Translations under genes and position numbers: made by a program
Part shown: piece after piece, positions 25,024-33,870 of the stretch
How positions within the stretch are numbered: the first letter of the stretch is position 1
Layout: the number at the start of each line of letters is the position of its first letter
The notes under the pieces: generated by a model
Seen by the model: the letters and a program-made list of their open reading frames with translations, nothing else
Told to the model about the DNA's origin: nothing
Databases searched by the model: none
Source: Desulfuromonadales bacterium
GTDB taxonomy: Bacteria; Desulfobacterota; Desulfuromonadia; Geobacterales; Pseudopelobacteraceae
Assembly: GCA_013349325.1 (NCBI GenBank)
Contig: DUZX01000031.1
Coordinates: forward strand, 1-45,927
DNA length: 45,927 bases
Direction: 5' to 3'

Positions 25024-25860
25024 TCAGTGTCTCACGACCGTTGTTATGACCCGGGAACGCAGATAGCGCTCCAGCAGAAACAACGGTATTCCAAAAAGTC
25101 CGCTCATAAAAACAACATTGAGAAATTCAATCAGGTACCCGACGATGGTATGTGGAATCGGTGCTACGACCCAGAGCAGATAACCGCTCAGATAGGAAAT
25201 CGCTACGTAGCCCATGGCAGACCAGATCAGCCACCGCAGGAGTTTCAGCGACCTGTGCAGCTGTTTGATAAAAAGAGCGGCCGCAGCTCCAAGCGCCATG
25301 CCGTAGAACAGTCTGAGCCAGTGCAGCGCTCCAAAATGAAAAAAGACATACCAGCCGGAGACCGGTTCGTCGCGCTGTTCCGTCAAGAGCGCCTGAATGG
25401 CGGCTCTGTCGTACCCGAACAGTCCCCATACTCCGCTGAGTGTAATGATGACTGCAGCTGCAGCCACGCCCCAGCCGACTAGATTGACCGGGTGCAGATT
25501 TTCCAGAAAATCGGCTACCGGTGTCGCTTCCGGCTCGGGCGGCAAAGGCTCGGGATTGTGATTAAAGGTTTTCGTCAGCAGTGTCTGATTATGCTGCTGG
25601 CGCTGCTCCTCGCGCTGCCGCTCGATATAAGTTTTGACGACAACTCCGCATTTTGGGCAGGTACCGAAGGTTTCGTCTCCGAAGGTGCTGAAATGACAGG
25701 CGGGGCAGGTGTCAACCAGGTAGTTGTCGGAGCTGGAGCGCGGTTTTGTAACCGTAAAACTGAAATGGCAACGCGGACAACTCATAAACCGGCCCGCTTC
25801 GGGGATTTCATGTTCAGGCAGCGTGCCGGAGGTTCCGCATTGTGGACAGCTGATTTTCAT
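25024..25860 (-). CDS. Membrane protein with MJ0042-type zinc-ribbon domains
   Basis: The 278-residue product has two N-terminal zinc-ribbon-like modules (CPQC with CPRC at about 5-34; CPAC with CPKC at about 53-71), a charged Gln/Pro-rich linker (about 80-115) and about four membrane helices (about 128-150, 180-200, 210-232 and 240-262). MJ0042-type ribbons are common in Geobacter-like bacteria, but their ligands are unknown. I do not recognise a specific function. It is followed by the ccsA-like gene with a one-base gap, so a role in cytochrome assembly is possible. The 169 bases upstream, shared with the divergent PATAN gene, hold no clear promoter. Confidence 0.8.
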   Translation of the reverse strand: MKISCPQCGTSGTLPEHEIPEAGRFMSCPRCHFSFTVTKPRSSSDNYLVDTCPACHFSTFGDETFGTCPKCGVVVKTYIERQREEQRQQHNQTLLTKTFNHNPEPLPPEPEATPVADFLENLHPVNLVGWGVAAAAVIITLSGVWGLFGYDRAAIQALLTEQRDEPVSGWYVFFHFGALHWLRLFYGMALGAAAALFIKQLHRSLKLLRWLIWSAMGYVAISYLSGYLLWVVAPIPHTIVGYLIEFLNVVFMSGLFGIPLFLLERYLRSRVITTVVRH

Positions 25861-26029
25861 CAGACAAACATCTCCTGAAAATAAAAGTGCCGTACAGAAT
25901 CTGTTGTCTTTGTAGCAAAAGAATCCGCAGCTGTCACCATTCGTATCCGCCTGTCAGCAATAAAATCTGGCACCAAAATGAAAAATTTCGGTATAGTGCC
26001 GCATAATCTTGCGAGAGAGGAGTTCCGGT

Positions 26030-27787
26030 ATGACATTCAGCGGTGATCTCGAACATTTTCCCCTGGTAGATATCGTCCAATTGCTGCACACGACGAACAA
26101 GACCGGCACACTCAGCCTCAACGGACCCAAGGGGGAGAGTCAGCTGGTGTTCCGTGACGGCTATTTCGTCAGCGCCAACCACGTCGATAACAGTGTCCGC
26201 ATCGGGCAGATCCTGCTGGAAATGGGGGTCGTCGCTGTTGAAACGCTCGACAGCGCTCTGGCCGAACAGAAAAATGCCGGTGCTGGCCGCAAGCCGTTGG
26301 TGGCAACATTGATCGAAAACGGGCATGTCGATAAACAGGCCGCTTTTAACGGCCTGGAAATGTTGATCGAAATGACCATCGTTGAAGTACTGACCTGGAC
26401 CAGCGGCAGTTTTTCTCTGGATGTTTCCACTATAGAGGCCTGCGACGAATACCGCTATTTTCCGGAAATGCTCCAGCAGGAGATCCTGCTGAATGCGCAG
26501 GGGATTCTGATGGATGCCCTGCGCATCTATGATGAGAAGATGCGCGACGGAACGCTGAGTGAGATCTTCTTTCGCAGCCCGGAGAGCGCTCCAGGCGCTG
26601 CTGGCTCTGCCGATCTGTCCGGAGCGACACCAATTACCGCCGATCTGCTCGGTTTGGATGCACTGGACGACATGGTCCGCACGATTCCGGATGTGTTTAT
26701 CGGATTGAAAGACCTCGATCCGTCTGACGAACATCGCCGGGTGGTCAGTCGCGCGATACCGGAAACAGCCGCCGATCTGCAGGATCGTCTGATCGGGTTT
26801 TTGATCGGTATTTCACGAACAGCCGTGCACATATCCGGTGGTCCCGTTACGGCGCTGCTTCTCCTGACAGCCGATGAACTTTTCGCTCACAGTGTGCGTA
26901 CCATCTGTCGACATGCCAATCTGTTTGTACTGGCCACCGATGAAGAAGGAACTCTTGATGTCATTATCGAGCAGACACTCGCCCGCGAACTGCATCCGGT
27001 GCTGCTGATTGATATCCCGCACGACACCGACCTGCAGCATGCTCTGGCTCTTGCCCGGCAGAAACGGGAGACGTACCCGCACGCTACGATTCTGCTTGCG
27101 ACCTGCAGCTCCGCATGGCGGTCCTCCGGCATGCAGGCGCTGGCACACGGCATTCAGGCTCTGCTGCCGCGCCCCTGTCCCGATTGTCACAAACAGGAGT
27201 ACGTCCCGCAGCTGATCGAATTTCTCAAACAGCTGAGCCCGTTTCTGAAGAATATATCTCAGTCGTCAGAGACGCAGGCGGCCCACCAGGTGATGGACAC
27301 CTTTACGAAGCTCAAGAGCTGTACAGAACCTCCCGAGATCGCTCTGGCGCTCCTCAACTACGCCTCCGTCCGTTTTGAACGGGCGATTACTTTTGTGGTG
27401 GCCGGTCAGGAGCTGATTGCCGAGAAATCAATCGGCGTGAGCACCCCCAAATCAGAAGGAGCCACCCCGCCGCTCATGTTCAGGCTGCCGCTGCAGACTC
27501 ACTCGGTCTTTCAGGATGTCATCGAAAAAGGGCGCCTCTACTATGGGCAGCGCAGTGATGCCACCTTGACGACTGTTCTGTACCGTGAGATAGAAGCTCC
27601 GCGTAGTCCCAAGGTGATGATCGTCCCGCTGATCAGTCGCGGTAAGGTCATTGCGCTGATCTATGCTGATTTTGGAATGAAGCCGGTTGCGCTGCTGCAG
27701 CCCGAACTGATAGAAGCGGTGGCACAGTACGCCGGTTCACGGCTGGATAATGCTCTCTACCGCAAGAACATCGAGAAAACGGCCTGA
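26030..27787 (+). CDS. PATAN-domain (DUF4388) regulatory protein with pseudo-receiver and GAF-like regions
   Basis: The 585-residue cytoplasmic protein begins with a PATAN/DUF4388 domain (about 1-105, opening FSGDLEHFPLVDIVQLLHTTNKTGTL-like, a hallmark of delta-proteobacterial signalling proteins). A middle region (about 255-355) resembles a receiver fold without the phosphoacceptor pattern, and the C-terminal part (about 420-585) resembles a GAF sensor. The start at 26030 has GAGAGGAGT upstream; an in-frame ATG seven codons earlier lacks one. It is the first gene of the pilT-kinase-activator block and sits 48 bases before pilT. The PATAN domain is thought to mediate protein contacts in type IV pilus or social motility control, so a link with PilT is plausible. 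Confidence 0.85.
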   Translation: MTFSGDLEHFPLVDIVQLLHTTNKTGTLSLNGPKGESQLVFRDGYFVSANHVDNSVRIGQILLEMGVVAVETLDSALAEQKNAGAGRKPLVATLIENGHVDKQAAFNGLEMLIEMTIVEVLTWTSGSFSLDVSTIEACDEYRYFPEMLQQEILLNAQGILMDALRIYDEKMRDGTLSEIFFRSPESAPGAAGSADLSGATPITADLLGLDALDDMVRTIPDVFIGLKDLDPSDEHRRVVSRAIPETAADLQDRLIGFLIGISRTAVHISGGPVTALLLLTADELFAHSVRTICRHANLFVLATDEEGTLDVIIEQTLARELHPVLLIDIPHDTDLQHALALARQKRETYPHATILLATCSSAWRSSGMQALAHGIQALLPRPCPDCHKQEYVPQLIEFLKQLSPFLKNISQSSETQAAHQVMDTFTKLKSCTEPPEIALALLNYASVRFERAITFVVAGQELIAEKSIGVSTPKSEGATPPLMFRLPLQTHSVFQDVIEKGRLYYGQRSDATLTTVLYREIEAPRSPKVMIVPLISRGKVIALIYADFGMKPVALLQPELIEAVAQYAGSRLDNALYRKNIEKTA

Positions 27788-27835
27788 TCCGGCAGCCGGA
27801 TACGACACTTTTACCCCGAGAGAACGAGGCATGGC

Positions 27836-28906
27836 ATGGACATCAATGTACTACAGCAGATTTTAGAAATCGCATTTCAGAAGCGGGTTTCCGACCTCCA
27901 TTTTGAGGTCGATAACCCCCCGTTTTTCAGGGGTCGCGGGCAGTTGATCCGCGCCAAACTTCCAAACCTGACCGCCGCAGATACCGAGTTTATTGCTGAC
28001 ACCGTCTTAAAACATAACGGTCGCCAGCTTGGTCCCGGTCTGAGAGAGTGTGACGCTTCCTACTCATTGGCCTCCGGTGGGCGCTTTCGGGTCAGCATCT
28101 TCCGCCAGAAGGGGCAGTACGGAATCGTCATGCGCGTCATTCCGCCGGTTATCGGCACCTTTGAAGAACTCAATCTGCCATCGGTACTGGCAGAAATTTC
28201 TCAGGCACCCAACGGTCTGATTCTGGTAACCGGGCCGACCGGCAACGGCAAGTCAACCTCGCTGGCCTCCATGCTGCGGCACATGAATGATAATTTCAGT
28301 TTCAATATCATAACGATAGAAGACCCGATCGAATTTCTGTTTACCTCAAAAAAAAGCTGCATCATCCAACGCGAAGTCGGCATCGATACCGAAAGCTTCA
28401 GCACGGCACTTAAAGCGGCTCTCCGCATGGATCCGGACGTAATCATGGTTGGCGAGATGCGCGACAAAGAGACCATCGACGCCTGTATCAAGGCCTCTGA
28501 AACCGGTCACCTGGTGCTCTCGACACTGCACACCCAGGGGGCCGTTTCCACCATCAACCGCATCATCGGTCATTTCCCTCCTGAGTCCCAGGAGATCATG
28601 CGTCACCGCCTGGCTGACATTCTGGTCGCCACGGTTTCACTGCGGCTGATCAAGGATAAAACAGGGGAAAATATCCTGCCGGTGGTCGAGATCATGCGCG
28701 CCACCACGACCATCCAGGCTTGCATCCGTGAGGGGCGCCTGGATGAAATCGAAAAACATATTGAAAACGGCGCCTCCCAGTACCAGATGCAGACGCTCGA
28801 TATGCATCTGCTGCAGCTCTACCGCCAGGATTTGATTACCATGCAGGACGCTCAGCGCCTGACGCACTCAATGGACTTTGAACGAAAGCTGATGTTTGAC
28901 AACTGA
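27836..28906 (+). CDS. pilT: Type IV pilus retraction ATPase (PilT/PilU family)
   Basis: The 356-residue hexameric ATPase has an N-terminal PAS-like domain, Walker A GPTGNGKST (residues 133-141), a Walker B/His-box region with RMDPDVIMVGEMRD and THETGHL-type SETGHLVLSTLHTQGA, and a C-terminal helical tail. It is expected to power pilus retraction for twitching motility. PilT-type genes occur in several copies in Geobacter-like genomes; the copy here is followed directly by a histidine kinase and a sigma54 activator rather than by pilU, and its exact retraction role is not certain. No pilin or pilC gene is in the window. Confidence 0.93.
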   Translation: MDINVLQQILEIAFQKRVSDLHFEVDNPPFFRGRGQLIRAKLPNLTAADTEFIADTVLKHNGRQLGPGLRECDASYSLASGGRFRVSIFRQKGQYGIVMRVIPPVIGTFEELNLPSVLAEISQAPNGLILVTGPTGNGKSTSLASMLRHMNDNFSFNIITIEDPIEFLFTSKKSCIIQREVGIDTESFSTALKAALRMDPDVIMVGEMRDKETIDACIKASETGHLVLSTLHTQGAVSTINRIIGHFPPESQEIMRHRLADILVATVSLRLIKDKTGENILPVVEIMRATTTIQACIREGRLDEIEKHIENGASQYQMQTLDMHLLQLYRQDLITMQDAQRLTHSMDFERKLMFDN

Positions 28907-28932
28907 CCGGCGCTTCCGCCGATGGTAAAACC

Positions 28933-31434
28933 ATGCAACGCATGACCCTCTTCAAAAAAATTCTGGCTGTCACGCTGCTGCTCTCGCTGCTGCCACTGCT
29001 GGTCACTTCATTTATTCTCCTTTCCAATCTGAAGGCGGTTAATACCCGCCTGACGAAGGAAATTGCCGACACCTCCGACATTCAAGCCGCTGAATCCCTG
29101 CAGATGCGCGCTCAGCACGTTGCCGAAACGATTTCGGAATTTTTGCGACAGTGCGAGGGGGATCTGTTATTCCTGGCCTCGACCACGCTTGATACGCAGA
29201 CACTCCAGAACTTTTATACGACCCGCCGCAGCGATGTCTGGGAGCGTTTCGGGACGCACGAACAGGTCCGAAAGCTTATGCCGCTGTATCGCTCGGTGGC
29301 GTATGTGGACAAGAACGGCAGAGAACGGATCGTCATCCGCGACGGACAGCTGCTTCCCGCTGCCGAACTGCGCGATGTATCAACGCCGGCCGGTACTGAA
29401 TTTAAAACGGAAGATTACTTTCTGCGGACGAAACTGCTGCGTAAGGGAGAAATTCATGTTTCGCACCTGACCGGTTTTCATCTTTCAAAACAGGAACAGC
29501 TGGCTGGTGCTGCTGATCCTGAACAGGCCTTTAGCGGTAAGAACTATGAGGGGGTGATCCGTTTCTGTTCATCGCTGTTTGACAAACAGGGCGCTTTCAA
29601 CGGCATGATTGTGCTCTCACTTGACCATCGTCACCTGATGGAGTTTACGCAGCATATCGATCCGGGACGTAACTTCTCGACGCTGTTCCCCTCATACAAA
29701 AGCGGTAACTACGCCTTTCTCTTTGACGATGAAGGCTGGATTATCACACATCCGAAATACTGGGACATTCGCGGCCTTGACAGGAGTGGCACCCTCGTTC
29801 CGGCCTATTCCGAAAGTTCAGGCAGGGCTGATATCGATACCGGGAAAATACCCTTCAATCTTGATAGAGCCGGCTTTATTCACAAAAACTACCCTCTGGT
29901 GGCGGAATCGGTCCGAAATCATAAAAACGGCTATGTTGACATTACCAACGTTGGCGGGGCAAAAAAGATCATGTCCTACGCACCAATTCTCTATGACACC
30001 GGCGACTACAGCAAATATGGCATTTTCGGTGGAGTAACAATCGGTTTCCAGGCCGATCAGTTTCATGACGCCGCCCGCAAAGGGAGTCGTTTGATTAATC
30101 GCGGGTTACGCGAATATCTGACGCTGAGCGCCATGATTATTCTCTGTACAGCTCTGCTGGCCGGGGTGTCCGCCGGACTGCTGGCACGCGGCATCACCCG
30201 TCCGCTGCAGCAGCTGATACAGGGCGCCCGTCGACTGGCCGAGGGGGACACCCAGGGCAGAGTCACGGTTTCTTCGTCGGACGAGCTGGGTGAACTGGCC
30301 AATACCTTCAACTTTATGGCCACGGAACTGGAAAGTCGCAAGTCAAGCCTGCTGACAACGCTGGATGAGCTGCGCCGTTCACGTCTTGATATCATTGCCG
30401 AACGCAACTTCAAGGAGAGCGTTCTGGAGAGTATATCCAGTGCGATCGTGACATTTTCGCCCGACGGTTTGTTGACCTCGATCAACAGCACCGGCAGGTA
30501 CCTTCTGGGAAGCGGAACCAGTCTGGATATGCATTATCGGGACGTCTTCCGGAACTGGGAAGAAATGGTGGAACGTACTGAACAGGCTCTTGTCACCCAC
30601 AGTGGATATGGTCGCCATTCTGTCCGGTTCGAGCACGATAACGGCTGGACACATTTTGACATCGGATTTTTCCCGATCGGCACGGGCACCGATCGAGGAT
30701 TAACCGTGACGATACGCAATGAAACTGAAAAGGAAAAACTGCGTGAAGAGATGATGCGGCTGGACCGCCTGGCATCACTGGGCAAGCTCTCGGCCGGCAT
30801 CGCCCATGAGGTGCGAAATCCACTGACCGGTATCTCACTCCTTCTGGATGATCTGCACGACAATGCGCCGCTGACGGCCGGCGACCAGAACATGATCAAG
30901 AAAGCTCTGGCGGAAATCGAACGTGTCGAACACCTGATCAGTGCGCTGCTGAATTACTCGTCGCCATCGCGGGCCGACTTCAGGATGGGAGATCTGAATG
31001 TGGTGGTCAACGATACCGTGCTGCTCATGCGGCGGCAGTGTGAACGGCTCAACGTGACCCTACACGTGGAAAACGGTCTGCCGATACCGTTTCGCTTCGA
31101 CCCGGAGAAAATTAAGCAGGCGCTGATAAATCTCATCAGAAATGCCCTGGAGGCGATGCCGGAGGGTGGTGTTATACGCATCGTTACAGCAGGAGATGAA
31201 GAGCATGCCATGCTGAAAGTTTCTGATACCGGAGCGGGTATTCCGGAAGAGAATCTGCCGCTGATCTTCGAACCGTTCTTCACCAGCAAAGGGGCGGGCA
31301 CCGGCCTGGGGCTTTCGATTACGCAACGCATCGTTGAAGAGCATCACGGCCAGATAAGCGTTGAGAGCAGCGCCGGATCCGGCACGGTATTTACGCTGAA
31401 ACTGCCGCTCTTTCCCGGCAGAGCCGTGGAGTGA
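28933..31434 (+). CDS. Membrane histidine kinase with periplasmic sensor, HAMP and PAS
   Basis: The 833-residue product has a first membrane helix (about 9-31), a large periplasmic Cache-like sensor (about 40-390), a second helix (about 398-420), HAMP (about 420-470), a PAS-like region (about 500-595) and a kinase core with phosphorylation site H625 in GKLSAGIAHEVRNPLTG and ATP-lid motifs NALEAMPEGG, DTGAGIPEENLP and GTGLGLSIT. Its partner is the sigma54 activator 29 bases downstream. The ATG at 28933 lacks a good ribosome-binding site, and 26 bases separate it from pilT, so it may be translated by coupling. The sensed signal is unknown. The pair resembles NtrB/NtrC-type systems with a periplasmic sensor. 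Confidence 0.94.
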   Translation: MQRMTLFKKILAVTLLLSLLPLLVTSFILLSNLKAVNTRLTKEIADTSDIQAAESLQMRAQHVAETISEFLRQCEGDLLFLASTTLDTQTLQNFYTTRRSDVWERFGTHEQVRKLMPLYRSVAYVDKNGRERIVIRDGQLLPAAELRDVSTPAGTEFKTEDYFLRTKLLRKGEIHVSHLTGFHLSKQEQLAGAADPEQAFSGKNYEGVIRFCSSLFDKQGAFNGMIVLSLDHRHLMEFTQHIDPGRNFSTLFPSYKSGNYAFLFDDEGWIITHPKYWDIRGLDRSGTLVPAYSESSGRADIDTGKIPFNLDRAGFIHKNYPLVAESVRNHKNGYVDITNVGGAKKIMSYAPILYDTGDYSKYGIFGGVTIGFQADQFHDAARKGSRLINRGLREYLTLSAMIILCTALLAGVSAGLLARGITRPLQQLIQGARRLAEGDTQGRVTVSSSDELGELANTFNFMATELESRKSSLLTTLDELRRSRLDIIAERNFKESVLESISSAIVTFSPDGLLTSINSTGRYLLGSGTSLDMHYRDVFRNWEEMVERTEQALVTHSGYGRHSVRFEHDNGWTHFDIGFFPIGTGTDRGLTVTIRNETEKEKLREEMMRLDRLASLGKLSAGIAHEVRNPLTGISLLLDDLHDNAPLTAGDQNMIKKALAEIERVEHLISALLNYSSPSRADFRMGDLNVVVNDTVLLMRRQCERLNVTLHVENGLPIPFRFDPEKIKQALINLIRNALEAMPEGGVIRIVTAGDEEHAMLKVSDTGAGIPEENLPLIFEPFFTSKGAGTGLGLSITQRIVEEHHGQISVESSAGSGTVFTLKLPLFPGRAVE

Positions 31435-31463
31435 ATATTTCTGAAGTTGTACAAGGATAACCC

Positions 31464-32843
31464 ATGGAAAAAATCCTGATCATCGATGATGAATCCTTTA
31501 TCTGTGAAAACGTGGAACGCATTCTTGGCGATGAGGGGTACCAGGTCTGCTCGGCCGCTTCCAGCAGAGAGGCGCTCGACGTGGTGCTGGCACATGATAT
31601 TGACCTGGCGCTGCTTGATCTTAATCTGGGTGCGGAAAACGGTATTGAGGTCCTCAAGTCACTCAAGGAGATCGCTCCGGAACTGCTGGTAATCATTATT
31701 ACCGGCTACGGTTCGGTCGAGAGCGCTGTAGATGCCCTTAAACTGGGCGCTTTCCACTATATGAAAAAACCGTTCAAAGCTGATGCGCTGCGGGTCATCG
31801 TCAAGCTGGCGCTGCAGACACAGAGCCTGAAACGCGAAGTACGCAACCTGAAACGCTCGGATGGCTTCATGCCGGGGGGCTACCCCATGGTCGGAGCCAG
31901 CAGCTCTTTTGCAGAAGTCGTTACCCAGATGCGCGAGATTGCACGTATATCTTCCGCCACGGTCTTGATTACCGGCGAATCGGGCACCGGTAAAGAGTTG
32001 GTGGCGCGCGGTATTCATGACTTGTCCGACCGGAAAGCGAACGCTTTTGTCGGCATCAACTGCGCATCCCTGCCGGCGAATTTACTGGAAAGCGAGCTTT
32101 TCGGTCATGAAAAAGGAGCTTTTACCAGCGCTACCAGTCGCAAACCCGGTCTGTTTGAAGAAGCGCATCTCGGCACTGTTTTTCTGGATGAAATCGGCGA
32201 AATGGATATGAGCATGCAGGCAAAACTGCTGCGTGTGCTTCAGGAACGCACCATACGTCGTGTGGGCGGCACCAAGGATATCGTTATCGATGTACGTATC
32301 CTGGCGGCTACCAATCGCAACTTGCAGGAGCGTATTGCGGGGGGAGTGTTCCGTGAGGATCTGTTCTATCGTCTGAATGTCGTGCCGATTCACGTCCCCC
32401 CCTTGCGGGAGCGACGTGAGGATGTATCTGCTCTGGCGGCATATTTTCTCGATTCCTTCAGCCGCTCGTTCGGTCGGGACTTTAGTGCCGTATCACCTGC
32501 GGCAGCGAAGCTGATGGAGGAGTACGGCTGGCCCGGCAACATCAGAGAACTGCGCAACGTTATCGAGCGCATCTGTATCATGCGCTCCGGTCCGACGCTG
32601 CTGCCGGACTACCTGCCTCAGGAGATTCGTTCTGTCGCACCTTCAAAAACAGCTGTCAGTATGACATCGTCCACTGTTGCGCTGCCGGACGACATGGGTC
32701 TTGAGGAGGCTCTGGCCGATTTTGAACGGGCTCTGATACAGCAGGCGCTCGCCAGAACCGGCGCCAATGTGCTGCAGACAGCAGCACTGCTCAAAATTCC
32801 GCGCGGCACGCTGCGTTACAAGATGGATAAGTACGGGCTGTAA
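31464..32843 (+). CDS. Sigma54-dependent response regulator (NtrC family) with variant GAFTSA loop
   Basis: The 459-residue product has a receiver domain (D8-D9, phosphoacceptor D52), an AAA+ domain (about 140-380) with Walker A GESGTGKE (171-178) and Walker B VFLDEIGEM, and a C-terminal Fis-type helix-turn-helix (about 425-459; ANVLQTAALLKIPRGTLRYK). It would activate sigma54 promoters when phosphorylated by the adjacent kinase. The sigma54-contact loop reads GAFTSA (residues 218-223) rather than the canonical GAFTGA; see findings. A ferritin-like gene converges on its 3' end after 31 bases. Confidence 0.95.
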   Translation: MEKILIIDDESFICENVERILGDEGYQVCSAASSREALDVVLAHDIDLALLDLNLGAENGIEVLKSLKEIAPELLVIIITGYGSVESAVDALKLGAFHYMKKPFKADALRVIVKLALQTQSLKREVRNLKRSDGFMPGGYPMVGASSSFAEVVTQMREIARISSATVLITGESGTGKELVARGIHDLSDRKANAFVGINCASLPANLLESELFGHEKGAFTSATSRKPGLFEEAHLGTVFLDEIGEMDMSMQAKLLRVLQERTIRRVGGTKDIVIDVRILAATNRNLQERIAGGVFREDLFYRLNVVPIHVPPLRERREDVSALAAYFLDSFSRSFGRDFSAVSPAAAKLMEEYGWPGNIRELRNVIERICIMRSGPTLLPDYLPQEIRSVAPSKTAVSMTSSTVALPDDMGLEEALADFERALIQQALARTGANVLQTAALLKIPRGTLRYKMDKYGL

Positions 32844-32874
32844 ACCGGAAGCGAGCGGTCAGAGCATTCTGTTT

Positions 32875-33345
32875 CTAATGGTTTTTCTGACTGAATGTAC
32901 TCGCGAACATTTCCATTTTCTTGATATGGATCTGTTGCTCGACGCAGAGAGAATACAGCATTTTTCGCACATGCTCAGAATCGCCCTCAAAGCTCTGGAA
33001 AATTTCCTTCTCATAGAGAGATCTTTCGATACGAAGCGCCGCGTTCACGGCTTGCGCGATGCTGAATTCTCTGTTGTTCCTCACTTCAGCGGTAAGCTCT
33101 TCAATACTGTTTATACTTGAAGCAAGATAATGCGAGCGTAACTCCCCTTGAGAAAATCTGAAACTATCGGTTTTAATAAGCCGCTTAATCCAGGAGGCAT
33201 GCAGATGCTCTTCACTGGCCATCTCGGTCCAAAAAACCTTATACTCCGGGTATCGGAATGAAAAGAGCTTGTATAATTTTCCGATAAGAAACTCCTGCTT
33301 CAAAAACAACTCTACAATTTCTTTTTGATCATCGTTTAAGTCCAT
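32875..33345 (-). CDS. Rubrerythrin-like ferritin-superfamily protein (second copy)
   Basis: The 156-residue helical protein has E18 (FLKQEFLIGKLYKLF), E46/H49 (EEHLHASW), E in ALRIERSLYEKEIF and the EQQIHI stretch near the end, a plausible di-iron carboxylate set for a rubrerythrin-type fold. It lacks the rubredoxin domain and is not a close copy of the protein at 18153, sharing only the fold and motif pattern. AGGAAAAGGAA lies before the ATG. It is transcribed toward the sigma54 activator and away from the PilZ gene. A redox or oxidative-stress role is inference. Confidence 0.78.
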   Translation of the reverse strand: MDLNDDQKEIVELFLKQEFLIGKLYKLFSFRYPEYKVFWTEMASEEHLHASWIKRLIKTDSFRFSQGELRSHYLASSINSIEELTAEVRNNREFSIAQAVNAALRIERSLYEKEIFQSFEGDSEHVRKMLYSLCVEQQIHIKKMEMFASTFSQKNH

Positions 33346-33464
33346 AACGTTCCTTTTCCTGTAACGATAGTGATGGTGTCAGTCCTTTCGCGTCATCGCG
33401 CCGCTCGGTAGGTATAGCACATGTTGCCGCTCGAATAAAATGAACCTTTACCTGTGAGCCGAAA

Positions 33465-33492
33465 TTGACTTTTGCCAAACAACGTGTATTCT
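33465..33492 (+). promoter_or_regulatory. Candidate sigma70 promoter of the PilZ gene
   Basis: TTGACT (33465-33470), a 16-base spacer and TATTCT (33487-33492) lie 40 bases ahead of the PilZ GTG. This would drive the PilZ gene and, through it, the coupled DHH-CBS-nucleotidyltransferase gene. Confidence 0.55.
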
Positions 33493-33531
33493 GACTGCGC
33501 CTTACTATGCTGCTCTTGAGGAGGACTTGGT

Positions 33532-33870
33532 GTGGAAAGAAGAATAGCTCAACGATACGATGCCGGTCTGTTACAGGAAGACTTGACCAAAGTCCTGCTG
33601 GTTTTTCCGGACAAGCACGAAACCGAAGCGCATGTGATTGATATAACCTCTCAGGGGTTCAAGGTCTCAGTTCCGCCAGAGGGTGTGCCTACGTGTATGC
33701 CGCATGAACGTGAAACGGTAGAGATTTATATTGAAGTGATCTATCTGCGTGTCATGTGCAGATGCGTACATTATGTAACTGACCAGAATGGCAACCTGAT
33801 AATTGGTTTTTATGTGTTCGATCCTGATGATCAGGTCAAGTTACGCATGATACTGGATAAGATCGATTGA
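33532..33870 (+). CDS. PilZ-domain protein (cyclic-di-GMP effector candidate)
   Basis: This 112-residue protein has the PilZ signatures: an N-terminal RRIAQRY (RxxxR-type) segment and DITSQGF (the D/NxSxxG-type motif, with Thr in the Ser position), followed by a beta-barrel. Family members bind cyclic-di-GMP and alter motility, exopolysaccharide or other outputs. The GTG start at 33532 is supported by GAGGAGG. The stop overlaps the start of the next gene (TTGA), so the two are probably translated together, which ties second-messenger sensing to a tRNA-repair enzyme gene. The Thr variant may weaken or alter ligand binding. Confidence 0.8.
   Translation: MERRIAQRYDAGLLQEDLTKVLLVFPDKHETEAHVIDITSQGFKVSVPPEGVPTCMPHERETVEIYIEVIYLRVMCRCVHYVTDQNGNLIIGFYVFDPDDQVKLRMILDKID

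Noticed and set aside
25861..26029. Sigma54 or sigma70 promoter ahead of the PATAN gene
   Set aside because: TGGCAC occurs but no TTGC at the right distance; TATAGT has no good -35 partner.
25934..26734. Minus-strand 266-residue open frame opposite the PATAN gene
   Set aside because: It is the shadow of a confident coding frame and has no family features.
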